Assembly: GCA_964534325.1 (NCBI GenBank)
Contig: CAZHOR010000007.1
Span: 50,071-114,070 of the forward strand
DNA: 64,000 nucleotides
Origin: JdFR-22 sp964534325
GTDB lineage: Archaea > Halobacteriota > Archaeoglobi > Archaeoglobales > Archaeoglobaceae
Direction: 5' to 3'
How positions within the stretch are numbered: the stretch's first letter is position 1; each line of letters begins with the position of its first letter. A program made the translations under genes and the position numbers. The notes beneath the pieces are model-generated. The model saw nothing but the letters and a program-made list of their open reading frames with translations, was not told the DNA's origin and did no database searches. Shown here piece after piece: positions 51,024 through 60,426 of the stretch.

Positions 51024-51162
51024 AATATTGTATTAGATGCCCGCCCTAATAAATCTTACGATAGAATAATTTGAAATAATAAAATAAAACAACGTCTAAA
51101 TTATTTGAATAACCCTTAATCCCACCAAAAATATTGTCCTGAAGAACTCAGACGTTATAACC

Positions 51163-52845
51163 TCAGGGATGTGAGTAGATCGCTCTCAACACCTTATCAA
51201 ATGATTCCAGCCGGCAAAAAGAGAACCTCTCGAATTGAACAACTTTCCCCAGATCATTTAAAGCGTTTTTCTCCGCGTAACCGGAGTAGTCCCTCTCAAC
51301 TCCATAGACCACACATGGAATGGAGTCGTCTTCAGGAAGCCAGTGGATTATATTCCTCCCCTTTTTAACTCCTTCTAAACCGGATGAAACGAATTGCGCC
51401 TTGCCCTCTTCCTTATCAACGATCTTGATATTGCAGAAGTCCTTCAGTCTCACCACTTCTCCTTCCTCGAACCTGTCCACATCGCTCTTGGCAAGCAGAA
51501 CACTGCTGCTCCCCTTAAGCTTCCTGTACCCTGCATCCGGCTTCTGAGGGTTTAGAGGAAGACTTACTTCACCGGACTCGGTGGGCTCCACTCCTTCTAT
51601 CTTCACCTTGACCGGCTGCCACACAAAGAAATAGCGGTTGGCGTTAACGTCCACCACCTTCCTGTTCTCCGCGTAGAGGTTCTTCATGCTCACCGAGACG
51701 TCGTTTTCGTCCACACCCTGAGCGATGAAGAATTTCCTTAGAGCCTGAGGGTCAAATCCCCTCCTCCTCAAGGCTTTAATTGTAGGCAGTTTGGGGTCAT
51801 CCCACCCCCCATACCTGCCTGCCTCAATATCTTTGAAGATAGTGCTGGTAGATAATTTGCCGAAATCCTGTATCTTTATCCTCCCCCAGTGCTTTGTCTG
51901 GGGATAGCGCCAGTCCAGGTAATGGTATACATATTCCTGTCTCCGCTCCGAATCTATCAGATCTTTTCCTCTGATGATGTGGGTCACCCCATTCAGGTAG
52001 TCCTCGATGGCCGATTCAAAATCCAGCATGGGGTAAACGTGGTATTTATCTCCCACAAGGGGGTGGTCCTCATAGATTATCCTGAAAGCCACCCAGTCCC
52101 TTATGGCAGGGTCCCGGTGCTTCATGTCCGTATTTACCCTGATAACCACTTCACCCTCATCATATTCCCCATAGAGCATCTTACTCCACATGTCCAGAGC
52201 GTCTTCCACGGCCACGTCCCGGTGAGGACAGTCTTCTCCTTGCCTCTTGTAATGACTAAAGTCCTGTTGAGAACAGAAGCAGGGGTAAGCGTAACCCATT
52301 TCAAGCAGTTTCTTCATATAATCGTAATATAGGGGGATTCTCTTGGAGGCGTAAATCACTTTATCCGGTTTTGCGTCAAGCCATTCGCAGTCCTCCAGGA
52401 ACCAGTCATAGGCTTCCAGCATGGGTCTTTTGGTTCGGGGGTCGGTGTCGTCGAACCTCAAAATGAGAGCTCCGTCATAGTTTTTGACGTACTCGCTGTT
52501 CACCACAATACCTCTTGCAGAGCCCAGTGTTGCCGCTCCATTAGGGTTGGGAGCGAATCGCATGGTAACTTTGCCTTTTTCCGCATTCTTTAGGGGGGGA
52601 AGGGCTCTATCTTCGACCTTCTTTTTTTCTGTCTGCTCCTTATACTTTTCAAACAGCTCTTTTTTCTGGTTCGGATCGAGATTTTCGAATTCGTTTATGC
52701 ATTCTTTGACGGTCTGCATTACCTCTTTTGCTCTTTCCTTTAACTCCGGCTTCTCTGCCATCACTTTGCCCATTATAGCTTTCTCGTTGGCCTTCCCGTA
52801 TCTGGCGATGTTCTGCACTACGTACTTCATTACCACTTCTTTCAT
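51163..52845 (-). CDS. gltX: glutamyl-tRNA synthetase, archaeal type
   Basis: 560 residues. The class I start is RFAPNPNGAATLGSARG (residues 96-112): the HIGH motif reads TLGS rather than HIGH. KLSTS replaces KMSKS in FGKLSTSTIFKDIEAG. The rest (VWQPVKVKIEGVEP and LLAKSDVDRFEEGEVVRLKD) is the C-terminal beta-barrel of the archaeal/eukaryotic Glx class. It charges tRNA-Glu, and probably tRNA-Gln for amidation. It is the last gene of the isoprenoid operon, 1 base after the prenyl synthase, an arrangement seen in many archaea. Confidence 0.92.
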   Translation of the reverse strand: MKEVVMKYVVQNIARYGKANEKAIMGKVMAEKPELKERAKEVMQTVKECINEFENLDPNQKKELFEKYKEQTEKKKVEDRALPPLKNAEKGKVTMRFAPNPNGAATLGSARGIVVNSEYVKNYDGALILRFDDTDPRTKRPMLEAYDWFLEDCEWLDAKPDKVIYASKRIPLYYDYMKKLLEMGYAYPCFCSQQDFSHYKRQGEDCPHRDVAVEDALDMWSKMLYGEYDEGEVVIRVNTDMKHRDPAIRDWVAFRIIYEDHPLVGDKYHVYPMLDFESAIEDYLNGVTHIIRGKDLIDSERRQEYVYHYLDWRYPQTKHWGRIKIQDFGKLSTSTIFKDIEAGRYGGWDDPKLPTIKALRRRGFDPQALRKFFIAQGVDENDVSVSMKNLYAENRKVVDVNANRYFFVWQPVKVKIEGVEPTESGEVSLPLNPQKPDAGYRKLKGSSSVLLAKSDVDRFEEGEVVRLKDFCNIKIVDKEEGKAQFVSSGLEGVKKGRNIIHWLPEDDSIPCVVYGVERDYSGYAEKNALNDLGKVVQFERFSFCRLESFDKVLRAIYSHP

Positions 52846-52846
52846 G

Positions 52847-53806
52847 TCAATACTCCCGGTGTATGAGGTAGTCCGCTATATCTTCCAGAAGTTTTCTCGC
52901 CGGAGTTTCCTCCAGAACAGCTAAATTGGATTTCGCATTATCCAAATAATCTTCAGCCATCTGTCTGGTGTAATCGATGGCGCCGGATGAGACTAGCTTC
53001 TCCATAACCTCTTTCTTCTCTGATTCGTCTGCATTCCCTTTGCCAAAGATATTGATATCCACACCCATCTCCATGGCCTTAATGGCGATCAAGGTCATTT
53101 TCCCCTCCACTATATCACTGCACCAGTCCTTACCTATCTTATCGCCACCCACAACGTCCAGTACATCATCATGTATCTGAAAAGCGGTCCCGCTCAGCAG
53201 GCCGAAGTTCCACAGGGTGTCAACAACCTGTTTATCCTTGCCGAAGAGTACGGCGGGTATGGAGCATGCGGTTGCGATCAATACAGCAGTTTTTCTTTCC
53301 ACCATGTTGATGTATTCGTCTTCTGAGATGTTCCTCCTCTTCTCGAAGCCCATATCCAGATACTGTCCTTCACATATCTTGACGCATACATCTGAAAGCA
53401 TTTTGGTGGCTCTGACAACATTCTCAGGTTCCACATCACATTCAGTAATTATTTCAAAAGCTTTGGCAAAAAGAGTGTCGCCAGCAAGGATGGCCGTAGG
53501 CTCATCCCACTTGACGTGGACAGTAGGAGCGTTTCTCCTCATTGCATCCTTGTCCATAATGTCATCGTGAATGAGAGTGAAATTGTGAATTATTTCAATA
53601 GCCAGTGCAGAGGGCAAGATCTTTTTGTAGTCCCCTCCTATAGCCTCCGCAGAGATCAGAGCCAGAACAGGCCTTAACCTCTTACCTCCAGCTGTGAGAA
53701 GGTGTCTGGATGCTTTATAAAGCTCCTCCGGCTCAGCTAACCCAATGAACTTGTCAATTTCCTTTTCAATGATAGATGACCTCTTTTCTATCTCCTGTTT
53801 GAGCAT
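52847..53806 (-). CDS. polyprenyl (geranylgeranyl) diphosphate synthase
   Basis: 319 residues. The two Asp-rich motifs are LIHDDIMDKDAMRR (first, about residues 80-93) and FQIHDDVLDVVGGDKIGKDW (second), and GGKRLRPVLAL is near the N-terminus. It condenses IPP with allylic diphosphates for archaeal lipid chains. The residues before the first motif (NFTLIHDD) include aromatic Phe, compatible with C15-C20 products; exact length not determined. Operon with fni upstream and gltX downstream. Confidence 0.92.
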   Translation of the reverse strand: MLKQEIEKRSSIIEKEIDKFIGLAEPEELYKASRHLLTAGGKRLRPVLALISAEAIGGDYKKILPSALAIEIIHNFTLIHDDIMDKDAMRRNAPTVHVKWDEPTAILAGDTLFAKAFEIITECDVEPENVVRATKMLSDVCVKICEGQYLDMGFEKRRNISEDEYINMVERKTAVLIATACSIPAVLFGKDKQVVDTLWNFGLLSGTAFQIHDDVLDVVGGDKIGKDWCSDIVEGKMTLIAIKAMEMGVDINIFGKGNADESEKKEVMEKLVSSGAIDYTRQMAEDYLDNAKSNLAVLEETPARKLLEDIADYLIHREY

Positions 53807-53808
53807 TT

Positions 53809-54876
53809 TTATCTCCTCCGGGAGAACTCCCCCACATCAATATTTCTTGATTCCATCCATTCTCTAAGGAGTCCGTGAATGAAGATTGGTATAGTTCTAA
53901 GGTTTTCAATTTTTTCACTTCCAGTAAGGAACATAGCAACTTTCAGGCCCTGAACGAAGTACTCCAGCTCATTCTTCACTGCATCGGGGGATTTCTTTGC
54001 CGGTTTAAGGAAGGGTAGTGCTGCACTTCCTGCAGTTGCCCCTAAAGATAGTGATTTTGCCACATCCAGTCCGCTTCTCAAGCCGCCGGTGGCTATAGTG
54101 GGCATTATGGGATAGACTTCGGGAACGCAGAAGGCTGTGGGAACTCCCCAGTTCCAGAAATCCCTGCCAACTTCTCTGGCCAGGTCATCCTTTGTCCTGT
54201 AGATCTCCACTCCGCTCCAGCTGGTGCCACCCTTGCCTCCAACGTCAATTGCATCGACATTATCTTCCTTTAGTTTAAGAGCCACATCCCTGGTTATTCC
54301 TGCTCCGGTCTCCTTTACGATCACTGGGGTCTTGATCTCTTTGCAGACCTGCTCCAATGTCTTTCCACTTCCCCTGGCATTGACTTCTCCTTCGGGCTGA
54401 ATGAGCTCCTGCAAGAAGTTCAAGTGGATGGCCACAGCATCAGCATCGATCATCTCCACTGCCTTCTCTACGAACTCTATTCCGTGCTCCATCACCTGTG
54501 GAAGTCCTACGTTGGCATATATCAGAGCATGGGGGGCGTTGTCCCTCACCACTGTGAAGCTCTCCGCCAGATCCTCGTTTTCAATGGCTGCTCTCTGGCT
54601 TCCCACACCCATCCCAAGGCCTAACTCTTCCACGGCTGCCGCAAGGTTCTTGTTTATCTCTATGGTGCTCTTATGACCGCCTGTCATGGATGCTATGAGA
54701 AGAGGTGCGCTCAATTTTTTATCGAAAAGGGTTATACTGGTATCAACATCCTGGAAGTTGAGGTCGGGGAGGGCGTTATGGATTAACGTAACGTCTTCAA
54801 ATCCACTGTATGCAGATCCCACTTCTTCTTCCAGACAAATCTTCACGTGTTCCATCTTTCTGTTCTCAGTTCCCAT
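53809..54876 (-). CDS. fni: isopentenyl-diphosphate delta-isomerase, type 2
   Basis: 355 residues. FMN/substrate motifs are ASMTGGHKSTIEINKNLAAA, GMGVGSQRAAIEN, HLNFLQELIQPEGEVNARGS and DVGGKGGTSWSGVE. It converts IPP to DMAPP using reduced FMN. It lies in the operon mvk, ipk, fni, prenyl synthase, gltX, 2 bases upstream of the synthase gene. Length is standard. Confidence 0.93.
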   Translation of the reverse strand: MGTENRKMEHVKICLEEEVGSAYSGFEDVTLIHNALPDLNFQDVDTSITLFDKKLSAPLLIASMTGGHKSTIEINKNLAAAVEELGLGMGVGSQRAAIENEDLAESFTVVRDNAPHALIYANVGLPQVMEHGIEFVEKAVEMIDADAVAIHLNFLQELIQPEGEVNARGSGKTLEQVCKEIKTPVIVKETGAGITRDVALKLKEDNVDAIDVGGKGGTSWSGVEIYRTKDDLAREVGRDFWNWGVPTAFCVPEVYPIMPTIATGGLRSGLDVAKSLSLGATAGSAALPFLKPAKKSPDAVKNELEYFVQGLKVAMFLTGSEKIENLRTIPIFIHGLLREWMESRNIDVGEFSRRR

Positions 54877-55632
54877 TCAATCCCTCTGCTTCCGTATTTT
54901 TGTTCCCACATTCTCATTATTTAAAAACTTCAGGATATTGCCCTTCTCGAGGCCACTAAATATAAGCACTTCTGAGTCTGAAGGTAATTCCAGCAAGGAT
55001 TTAAGTTTACCTCTCATCCCCCCAGTCACATCCGACTTGGCTTCAGTCTCCTCAATAGATTGCAATAGATCCTGTTCGATATTCAGCTCCTCCTGAACCT
55101 CTCCATCGACGATCACACCTGGAGCATCAGTAGCAAAACCTATTCTGTTCACACCCAATTTTTTGGCCAGCTCAAAAGCTATTCTGTCCCCTGATAAGAC
55201 CTCAAAAGCCTTCTTTGACCTATTATAGACCATATCACCATGCAGAACAGGAACGATCCCTTCTTCGATCAAAGCCACAATGAAATCCTTATCGATATCG
55301 AGCTCTTCACCCACCCTCAAAGCTGAAAAAGGGTTTATGGGTAGCACGTTCACCTCAGCCTCGAAGAGGGCGTTGCAGAACAATGTATTCAGTCTTCTGC
55401 ATGCCATGTGGGTTAAAACGGATGCTGAAGCGGTCATATCTCTTCCGAATTTCTCCACGTATGGATGGCCGAAGGAACCAGCACCATGTATGACTATAAG
55501 ATTCTCCGGGTGGTCAGCGATTTCTTCAGCTATTCTGGTTATTTCCTCTTCCCTGGCCTTCTCAAAAAACCCCTGGGTCTTATCGGTGATCACAGAACCA
55601 CCAATCTTCAGGACCTTCAACTCAGTCTTCAA
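54877..55632 (-). CDS. isopentenyl phosphate kinase
   Basis: 251 residues of the amino acid kinase fold: KIGGSVITDKTQGFFE, IVIHGAGSFGHPYVEKFGR (the His specific for IPK) and GDRIAFELAKKLGVNRIGFA. It phosphorylates isopentenyl phosphate to IPP in the archaeal mevalonate route. It overlaps the mevalonate kinase gene by 11 bases upstream and abuts fni (0 bases) downstream. Confidence 0.92.
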   Translation of the reverse strand: MKTELKVLKIGGSVITDKTQGFFEKAREEEITRIAEEIADHPENLIVIHGAGSFGHPYVEKFGRDMTASASVLTHMACRRLNTLFCNALFEAEVNVLPINPFSALRVGEELDIDKDFIVALIEEGIVPVLHGDMVYNRSKKAFEVLSGDRIAFELAKKLGVNRIGFATDAPGVIVDGEVQEELNIEQDLLQSIEETEAKSDVTGGMRGKLKSLLELPSDSEVLIFSGLEKGNILKFLNNENVGTKIRKQRD

Positions 55633-56509
55633 TTCTTACTCCCTCCGTTTCAGGTTCAAGCAGGAACGCCGGATACTCCTCCAGCACCTTGTGGATATTT
55701 TTCTCATCGCCTACACCCACAACACAACCTCCCCCACCTGCTCCGGTTATTTTGGCCGTCACCCCGGCTCGAGACAGGTTCTGGACCAATAAGTCGATTA
55801 TTTCTGTGCTGACGTCTATTGAATTGAGCATGCACTGGTTGAGATGTATCAGCCTGGATAGAGCATTCAAATCCTTATTCTGAAGATATTCCACCGAGCT
55901 TAAAGAGATGTTATCTATTACGTCAAAGACAGCATCTATTATGCCTGAATGCTCTTCCCTCAACTGAGCTACTCTGGAGACCATTTTTCTGGTAGAAGAA
56001 GATTGCTGAGAATCAACCACAACGAATTGCAGACCCTCAATGGTGAAATCCTTTTTATCCGGAATGAGCCACGCTCCCCCGTAGGTGGATATGTAGGGGT
56101 CCGTACCACTCCCCTTCCCCTGGACATCCAGCTCCACATCTCTCGAGATCTTAAAAATATCCTCCGGAGTTAAGCCGCCCTCAAATTCGGCATCCATAGC
56201 CTTGAGGACGGAGACCGTCACCGCTGAAGAGCTACCAAGACCTGAACCCACCGGAATTTCGCTGTCAATGGTTATATCAGCTCCTTCAACTCTCCTGAAC
56301 TCTCTGAACCTCTTTACGGCATGGCTTATGTATGGATGTTTTCTAAAATCAAGACCAGAAGAACCCACCCTGGACCGAATGTGGAACTCGCTGGCTTTTT
56401 TAACTTCAGCATAACACCTTCTGTTGATGGCGGTGACTACCGCATGTCTTCCATACACCACTGCGTGTTCGCCAAAGAGTATCACCTTGCCAGGAGCTGA
56501 AGCAATCAT
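55622..56509 (-). CDS. mvk: mevalonate kinase
   Basis: 295 residues of the GHMP kinase family: APGKVILFGEHAVVYGRHAV at the start, IPVGSGLGSSSAVTVSVLKA as the ATP loop, and KITGAGGGGCVVGVGDEKN at the end. It phosphorylates mevalonate at position 5. First gene of the isoprenoid operon. The decarboxylase or alternative mevalonate-5-phosphate dehydratase needed before IPK is not in this window. Confidence 0.93.
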   Translation of the reverse strand: MIASAPGKVILFGEHAVVYGRHAVVTAINRRCYAEVKKASEFHIRSRVGSSGLDFRKHPYISHAVKRFREFRRVEGADITIDSEIPVGSGLGSSSAVTVSVLKAMDAEFEGGLTPEDIFKISRDVELDVQGKGSGTDPYISTYGGAWLIPDKKDFTIEGLQFVVVDSQQSSSTRKMVSRVAQLREEHSGIIDAVFDVIDNISLSSVEYLQNKDLNALSRLIHLNQCMLNSIDVSTEIIDLLVQNLSRAGVTAKITGAGGGGCVVGVGDEKNIHKVLEEYPAFLLEPETEGVRIED

Positions 56510-56919
56510 TTTTAGACCCTTATATCCAGCTTACTTAAGCTTTCTCAAAAATCCTGAGGACAAGCCGAACAATCCGGTATATAAAAATTATAGAAAATAC
56601 AGCACAAGTAAATCCATTCACCAACCATTTTGACCTGCAGTGGAATGCAGACCATGAAGGGGAGGTTGAAGTTATTTAGATTGGGTTGGCAGGCTAATTG
56701 AACTTTAAACAGTGACCTCCCCTGAAACGCGTATATTCTTCAACTTAATAAGGATTTTGATTTTTTACTTTAATTTCATCTTATTAATGAAAAGCACAGG
56801 TGTTAATAGAGAACAATTTCCCAGTTCAGGTGTTACGGCCTCCGAGAAGGATTTTAGATCACCAAGTAAATAAGTTACAAGGTCAAATCCATCAAATCGA
56901 CTCACTTATCGACAGGGCT
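56510..56919. other. intergenic region between MEMO1 and mevalonate kinase genes
   Basis: 410 bases, AT-rich. No gene is supported. A forward frame (56800-57000) contains NKLQGQIHQIDSLIDRASEF, which resembles a coiled-coil piece of some larger protein, but has no start context and overlaps the MEMO1 3' end. The promoter of the mvk operon should lie near 56520-56560. Confidence 0.4.
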
Positions 56920-57705
56920 TCAGAATTTAAATGCTACTCCAGCGTAGCCCACCACACTCTCTTTACCGGCGATTTCGCCGCTGGTGGAGTAATCTATTAA
57001 CTCTGCCTCACCACTCATGTGTTTAGCGTATTCCATGGCCACTCCAATAGCGCCGTAACCGCAAACGCTTGCCTGGAGCTCGTAGATGGTTGTAAAGTAT
57101 CTGGAGATATCCATGGATAAAATGGACTCGATCACCTTGTTATCCCTCTCCCTGCAATCCCTTTCAGGTAGGAAATGGTGCATGTCGCTGGAGGCGACAA
57201 TAGATATCTTTCTACCCGTCTTCTTTTCAGCCTCCATAATCTCTCCAGCAACCTCCTTCACCGTTTCTTCGTCCTGCATCCCCAAACATATGGGTACTAT
57301 CTTGAAGTCGTGGTGAAGATACTGGAGGAAAGGTACCTGAACCTCCAGGGAGTGTTCGTATCTGTGTGCCGTCTCATCCACGTCCATAACCCTCTCGGAC
57401 ATGGCCTTAACGAACTCCTTATCAACCTCCACTTCACCCAGAGGCGTTACCCATGTATCCATGGAGACCGCCACCGCCGACCCGAATCCCGAATGGTTTG
57501 GCCCTACAATAACATAGGTTTCTGCATCAGGAAGAAGAGAGAGGACCATTCCTGCAGTCTTCCCCGAGAACATGTAGCCAGCATGAGGAGACACACATGC
57601 TGCCACCAACGGATTTTGTGCTGGTGTGGTGAACTCGGATATCATGGTTTTCAATGAGTCCGCGTTCGAGGGGTAGAATTGACCAGCAACCACCGGGTAT
57701 CTCAT
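56920..57705 (-). CDS. MEMO1 family protein
   Basis: 261 residues. The metal-binding pattern is in CVSPHAGYMFSG (His), YVIVGPNHSGFGSAVAVSM (His) and ASSDMHHFLPERDC. Such proteins occur with AMMECR1 and radical SAM partners in many archaea and may belong to an oxidative or redox cofactor system; the partners are not here. Its position before mvk is common in archaeal genomes. Confidence 0.88.
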   Translation of the reverse strand: MRYPVVAGQFYPSNADSLKTMISEFTTPAQNPLVAACVSPHAGYMFSGKTAGMVLSLLPDAETYVIVGPNHSGFGSAVAVSMDTWVTPLGEVEVDKEFVKAMSERVMDVDETAHRYEHSLEVQVPFLQYLHHDFKIVPICLGMQDEETVKEVAGEIMEAEKKTGRKISIVASSDMHHFLPERDCRERDNKVIESILSMDISRYFTTIYELQASVCGYGAIGVAMEYAKHMSGEAELIDYSTSGEIAGKESVVGYAGVAFKF

Positions 57706-57820
57706 AATGTTGATATCTAAAAACTATACTTAAGTGTGTCGGAGCAGGTCACGGTTAACTCAGAATGCATATAATTCGTTGATACACCCAAATCCCCGAA
57801 CATTAATCGAACCTCTCTTT

Positions 57821-58483
57821 TCATTTTCTTTTGGTTATCCCTCTACCAATAACTGCAAGATATTCCTCCCCACAACAGGTCAGACAATATCTCTTTCCGT
57901 CCGAGCAGTCCATGCTTCTGGGCTCCATCACGAGCTCCTGACAGCTGGCGCACCGAACATTCTTAAAGATAGGCGCCTGCTCGATGGGGTCTATGGTTAT
58001 AGGGTTGACAAAGAAGGCGTCTTGTGGAAGCTCTAACACTTGCAAGGATATGCTCTCCCACAGATCTGCTAAACGTTCTTTCTCTTCTTCAGTTCCCTGC
58101 CTATTAATTATCACTCTTTCAAAGAGCTTTCTGGCTTCTTGAGAGAAATACTGGTGGCTTATTTTCTCCATTTCGGTGTAAACCCTGACCCCTTCCCAGT
58201 TATCTCTTCTCACCAGGGATAAGGCATTTTTGCCCAGATCACAGTAGATCAGACCGTTGTTCCCCAGCGTACAACTCGTGGTCAGCTGAACACCATCAAC
58301 AAAGCAATTGTTACACTCCACTAAGGCCAGAATGCTTTCTTCGACGGTTTCATCCAGTCCAGCCCTCTCTATACCCAGCTCATTCATGGCAACTGACGAT
58401 GCCCTAATCCCCAGAGCCACGCCCGGGCATAAATGGCCGTGAAATCGTTTTGCGTTTTCAAGAACCTCCTTTTCCATGGACAT
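57821..58483 (-). CDS. FmdE-family protein with C-terminal zinc ribbon
   Basis: 220 residues from ATG 58483, preceded by GAGGAGGTG at good spacing. The FmdE fold: FHGHLCPGVALGIRASSVAM (with His and Cys), VECNNCFVDGVQLTTSCTLG and GLIYCDLGKNALSLV. The C-terminus carries CASC and CLTC, a zinc ribbon. FmdE-type proteins are found with formylmethanofuran dehydrogenase or with metal-chelate transporters. It follows the ABC ATPase in the same operon, so metal or cofactor handling is likely. Confidence 0.87.
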   Translation of the reverse strand: MSMEKEVLENAKRFHGHLCPGVALGIRASSVAMNELGIERAGLDETVEESILALVECNNCFVDGVQLTTSCTLGNNGLIYCDLGKNALSLVRRDNWEGVRVYTEMEKISHQYFSQEARKLFERVIINRQGTEEEKERLADLWESISLQVLELPQDAFFVNPITIDPIEQAPIFKNVRCASCQELVMEPRSMDCSDGKRYCLTCCGEEYLAVIGRGITKRK

Positions 58484-58556
58484 AAACACACCTCCTCAAA
58501 ACCAGCGAATAACTACAACTTATCCTCCAAAGGTCAAACATCCTTCTTTGAATGAT

Positions 58557-59336
58557 TTATCCTCCACTTGCTGGCTTCACCGGCTCTTCGGGCATTATCC
58601 AGATCCTGCCCGACTCATTTTTTACGGTTACCTTAACTTCGTAAACAGATTCTATATTATCCGGAGTAAGTATTTCTTTCCCACCCGCATGATGGATATA
58701 ACCGTCTTTTAGCATGATCATTTTATCGCTGTACCTGGCTGCTAAGCTCAAGTCGTGGATGGCCATCACCACGGAAACCCCTTCGCTGGTCTGGGATTTT
58801 GCTATGTTCATGACCTCCATTTGGTGTTTTAAATCCAGACTGCTTGTGGGTTCATCCAGCAGCAGAACCTGCGGTTCCTGGGCGAGGGCTCTGGCCATTA
58901 CGACTTTCTGTTTCTGGCCGCCGCTCAACTCATTTACGTCCCTCATGGCCAGCGATTCAAGGCCCAGCTTCCTTATGATCTCGGAGACTATATTCAAGTC
59001 CCTATCGCCAGGTCTCCAGTTTATATGGGGTTTCCTCCCCATCAAAACCGTATCGAATACGGTGGCAGGGAAGGCTTTGTTCTCTGTTTGAGGTACGTAG
59101 CCCACCCTCTTGGCAATACCTTCTTGACCTATGCCACTTAGGTCATACCCATCTAACAGGATTGTACCTGTTTTAGGCTTCAGGATCCGGTTGATGCATC
59201 TCAGCAGGGTTGTCTTTCCAGACCCGTTGGGCCCCACAATACCCAAGACCTCTCCCTTCTCCACTGTCAAATCAATACCTTTTAATACCTGGGCTCCGTT
59301 GAAACTGAACTCTACTCCCCTAACCTTCACTCTCAC
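58557..59336 (-). CDS. ABC transporter ATP-binding protein (FecE/BtuD type)
   Basis: 259 residues. Walker A is GPNGSGKTT, the signature is LSGGQKQKV, Walker B is VLLLDEPTSSLDL, and the switch His lies in MAIHDLSLAARYSDK. It powers the importer whose permease gene overlaps it by 4 bases. Substrates of this family are iron-siderophore, heme or cobalamin complexes. Confidence 0.92.
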   Translation of the reverse strand: MRVKVRGVEFSFNGAQVLKGIDLTVEKGEVLGIVGPNGSGKTTLLRCINRILKPKTGTILLDGYDLSGIGQEGIAKRVGYVPQTENKAFPATVFDTVLMGRKPHINWRPGDRDLNIVSEIIRKLGLESLAMRDVNELSGGQKQKVVMARALAQEPQVLLLDEPTSSLDLKHQMEVMNIAKSQTSEGVSVVMAIHDLSLAARYSDKMIMLKDGYIHHAGGKEILTPDNIESVYEVKVTVKNESGRIWIMPEEPVKPASGG

Positions 59337-60409
59337 CAGTACTCCCTCCCTTTAACTACCAGGTATATGAACAGAGGAGCTCCCAGGAATGAGGTCAAGA
59401 TCCCCACAGGGAGAACTACAGGTGCAAGCAAGTTCCTGCCGATGGTGTCAGAAGCAAGTAAGAGCAAGCCCCCCAAAAGACATGAAGAGGGGAGCAAGAA
59501 CATCTCATTGCCTCCCACCACCTTACGCACGATATGGGGAACTACAAGTCCAATAAAACCGATTATCCCCACAAAAGATACTATCAAAGAGGTCACAAGT
59601 GATGCAAGAAGCATGCCCTTGATCCTCAGTCTTTCCACATTAACTCCCAGGCTCCTGGCCGTTTCATCTCCTGAATCCAGTGCATTATAGTTCCAGCTAT
59701 TATATACAAAGTAAATGGCTGATGGGATAACTAACGCCGCTATAAGGCCTAGCTCTTGCCAGTTAGTCCTTCCCACATCCCCAAACGTCCAGAAGACCAT
59801 TGCCGCCAGCTCTACATCACTGGCAAAGTACTGCATGGCCGTTATCCCCGCAGTGAACAGGGATCCGAGGGCTACTCCAGTAAGGATCATTGTTTCAGGT
59901 GTAGCTCTCTTGCAGGTGGCCAGAGCTATTATTATCAGGGTGGAGACCAGTGACCACACGAATGCAGATATGGTAGTGATATAGGGGTTGTTAAGTATCA
60001 CCGCATCTGCACTGTTGCTCTGCATGGAGCCAGTCCCCAAAGCGATTATGGAGAACGCCGCACCGAAAGCTGCTGCATGAGAGATACCCAAAGTAAATGG
60101 TGAGCCCAGCGGGTTCCTCAATACGCTTTGCATGACCGCTCCGGATATCGCCAGTCCTGCACCAGCCGCTATAGCAGTAAGGACTTGGGGAAGCCTAATG
60201 TTCCAGATAATGTTGTAAAAGTGCTGGTCTCCCAAATCTTGTCCTATAATTATCCTAAAAACTTGAGATACCGGAATATTTACCGGTCCATAAATTATTG
60301 AAGCAATTGATAGCAGAAAAAGGAGTAAAATCGATATTATAACGAATAACAGTTTTTTTCCTGCATAATCCCTGTATCTGGCCAGAACTTCTTCAGACAT
60401 TTCAGACAT
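59333..60409 (-). CDS. FecCD-type ABC permease
   Basis: 358 residues with about ten membrane segments. Family motifs are IIWNIRLPQVLTAIAAGAGL, SGAVMQSVLRNPLGSPFTLG and FVGIIGFIGLVVPHIVRKVV. It pairs with the ATPase (4-base overlap) and the binding protein 17 bases upstream. Confidence 0.92.
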   Translation of the reverse strand: MSEMSEEVLARYRDYAGKKLLFVIISILLLFLLSIASIIYGPVNIPVSQVFRIIIGQDLGDQHFYNIIWNIRLPQVLTAIAAGAGLAISGAVMQSVLRNPLGSPFTLGISHAAAFGAAFSIIALGTGSMQSNSADAVILNNPYITTISAFVWSLVSTLIIIALATCKRATPETMILTGVALGSLFTAGITAMQYFASDVELAAMVFWTFGDVGRTNWQELGLIAALVIPSAIYFVYNSWNYNALDSGDETARSLGVNVERLRIKGMLLASLVTSLIVSFVGIIGFIGLVVPHIVRKVVGGNEMFLLPSSCLLGGLLLLASDTIGRNLLAPVVLPVGILTSFLGAPLFIYLVVKGREYW

Positions 60410-60426
60410 GATCCACTCCCGACATG

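Noticed and set aside
56800..57000. Forward 66-codon frame resembling a coiled-coil protein end
   Set aside because: No ribosome site, it overlaps the MEMO1 3' end, and no family could be named.
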